Shown: in pieces, positions 6,415 through 7,059 of the stretch
Position numbering within the stretch: the first letter of the stretch is position 1
How the letters are laid out: each line of letters begins with the position of its first letter
Assembly (NCBI GenBank): GCA_947176545.1
Contig: CAMWRB010000060.1
Coordinates: forward strand, 1 to 7,059
Direction of reading: 5' to 3'
Origin: an uncultured Porphyromonadaceae bacterium
GTDB taxonomy: Bacteria > Bacteroidota > Bacteroidia > Bacteroidales > Muribaculaceae
Length of the DNA stretch: 7,059 nucleotides
The notes under the pieces: model-generated
Database searches by the model: none
What the model was told of the DNA's origin: nothing
What the model saw: only the letters and a program-made list of their open reading frames with translations
Made by a program: the position numbers and the translations under genes

Positions 6415-7059
6415 ATGGCAGATAAGAAAATATTATTCGTATCACAAGAGATAACACCCTACCTGCAGACAGGAGATGCCTCCGACCTCGGAAGAAGCTT
6501 ACCCCAAAGTATGCCCCCGAAACAGTATGAGGTCAGAACCTTTATGCCGAAATTCGGTAATATCAACGAGAGAAGAAATCAGTTGCATGAGGTCATCAGA
6601 TTAAGCGGACTCAATATTGAAATCAATGATAATGACCATCCTCTAATCATAAAGGTCGCTTCGATGCAACCATCGCGCATTCAGGTCTATTTCATAGACA
6701 GCGATGACTACTTTCAGAAGCTTGACACCGATTCCGATGAGTACGGTTTCAACCGAGATGACAACGATGAGAGAGCCATTTTCTTCGCCCGTGGCACTAT
6801 CGAGACCGTCAAGAAACTCAGATGGAATCCCGACATCATTCAGTGCACAGGTCTCATAACTGCCCTTACACCCGTCTATCTGAGAAATATGTATGCCGAT
6901 GAACCTACTTTTCAAGGTTCAAAAATCATATATACCGTTATGCCCGGCGAAATATCGGGCAAAATTGCCTCGGAACTTATTGACAAGCTGCACAATGATA
7001 AGGTCAATGACCAATTGCTCAAACTTATCCCGGAAGATGGGGATGTCGATACAAATACA
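6415..7059 (+). CDS. Glycogen/starch synthase-like GT5 N-terminal domain protein (3' end outside window)
   Basis: The frame runs from 6415 to the window edge with no stop, giving the first 215 residues. MADKKILFVSQEITPYL resembles the GlgA start, where the first strand is followed by an ExxP motif. ERAIFFARGTIETVKKLRWNPDII (119-142) matches the helix before the HxHDWH motif of GlgA, and NINERRNQLHEVIRLSGL and DHPLIIKVAS are typical of the Bacteroidales homologues as I remember them. The ADP-glucose loop KTGGLADV is replaced by QTGDASDL (18-25), and HAHDWHAGL by QCTGLITAL (143-151). It may therefore not be an active glycogen synthase. From memory, related Bacteroidetes proteins hold only this domain and sit divergent to panC; the window cannot show the full length. 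Start 6415 is chosen by similarity, but in-frame ATGs at 6397 and 6352 would add 6 or 21 residues. Transcription is divergent from panC. Confidence 0.82.
   Translation, partial: MADKKILFVSQEITPYLQTGDASDLGRSLPQSMPPKQYEVRTFMPKFGNINERRNQLHEVIRLSGLNIEINDNDHPLIIKVASMQPSRIQVYFIDSDDYFQKLDTDSDEYGFNRDDNDERAIFFARGTIETVKKLRWNPDIIQCTGLITALTPVYLRNMYADEPTFQGSKIIYTVMPGEISGKIASELIDKLHNDKVNDQLLKLIPEDGDVDTNT

Overview
The window looks like an ordinary chromosomal segment from a Bacteroidales bacterium, possibly of the Muribaculaceae type. Three things point there: a signal-peptide lipoprotein next to a DUF5723-like outer-membrane barrel; promoter -7 boxes of the form TAnnTTTG; and A/T-rich leaders without Shine-Dalgarno sequences in front of most genes. 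The family-level placement is inference. I see no transposase, integrase, CRISPR array, tRNA or rRNA.

The left part (1-3508) reads rightward. It holds the last 63 codons of a UDP-glucose 4-epimerase (galE), then a 614-residue lipoprotein of unknown function, then a 470-residue predicted outer-membrane beta-barrel. The last two are 17 bases apart and are probably co-transcribed as a cell-envelope pair. A perfect 17-bp stem with A and T tracts (3528-3565) ends this unit and also faces the convergent unit on the other side.

The middle part (3618-6199) reads leftward as a compact operon, panC-panD-ffh. PanC (pantothenate synthetase) and PanD (aspartate 1-decarboxylase) supply the last two steps towards pantothenate, the precursor of coenzyme A. 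Ffh is the GTPase of the signal recognition particle, which delivers nascent membrane proteins to the translocon. Gaps are 2 and 18 bases. PanD carries the only clear Shine-Dalgarno sequence I found, inside the last codons of panC.

The intergenic region 6200-6414 is a divergent promoter region. One TAnnTTTG box serves panC on the minus strand and one serves the rightward gene at the right edge. An imperfect inverted repeat brackets the panC box, and a perfect 12-bp palindrome lies in the leader of the rightward gene. That gene (from 6415, cut by the window end) encodes a glycogen/starch-synthase-like GT5 N-terminal domain whose usual ligand motifs are replaced, so it may not be a working glycogen synthase.

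No clearly new multi-gene system is visible. The items most worth a second look are the degenerate GT5 protein, the repeat around the panC promoter, and the uncharacterised lipoprotein/barrel pair.
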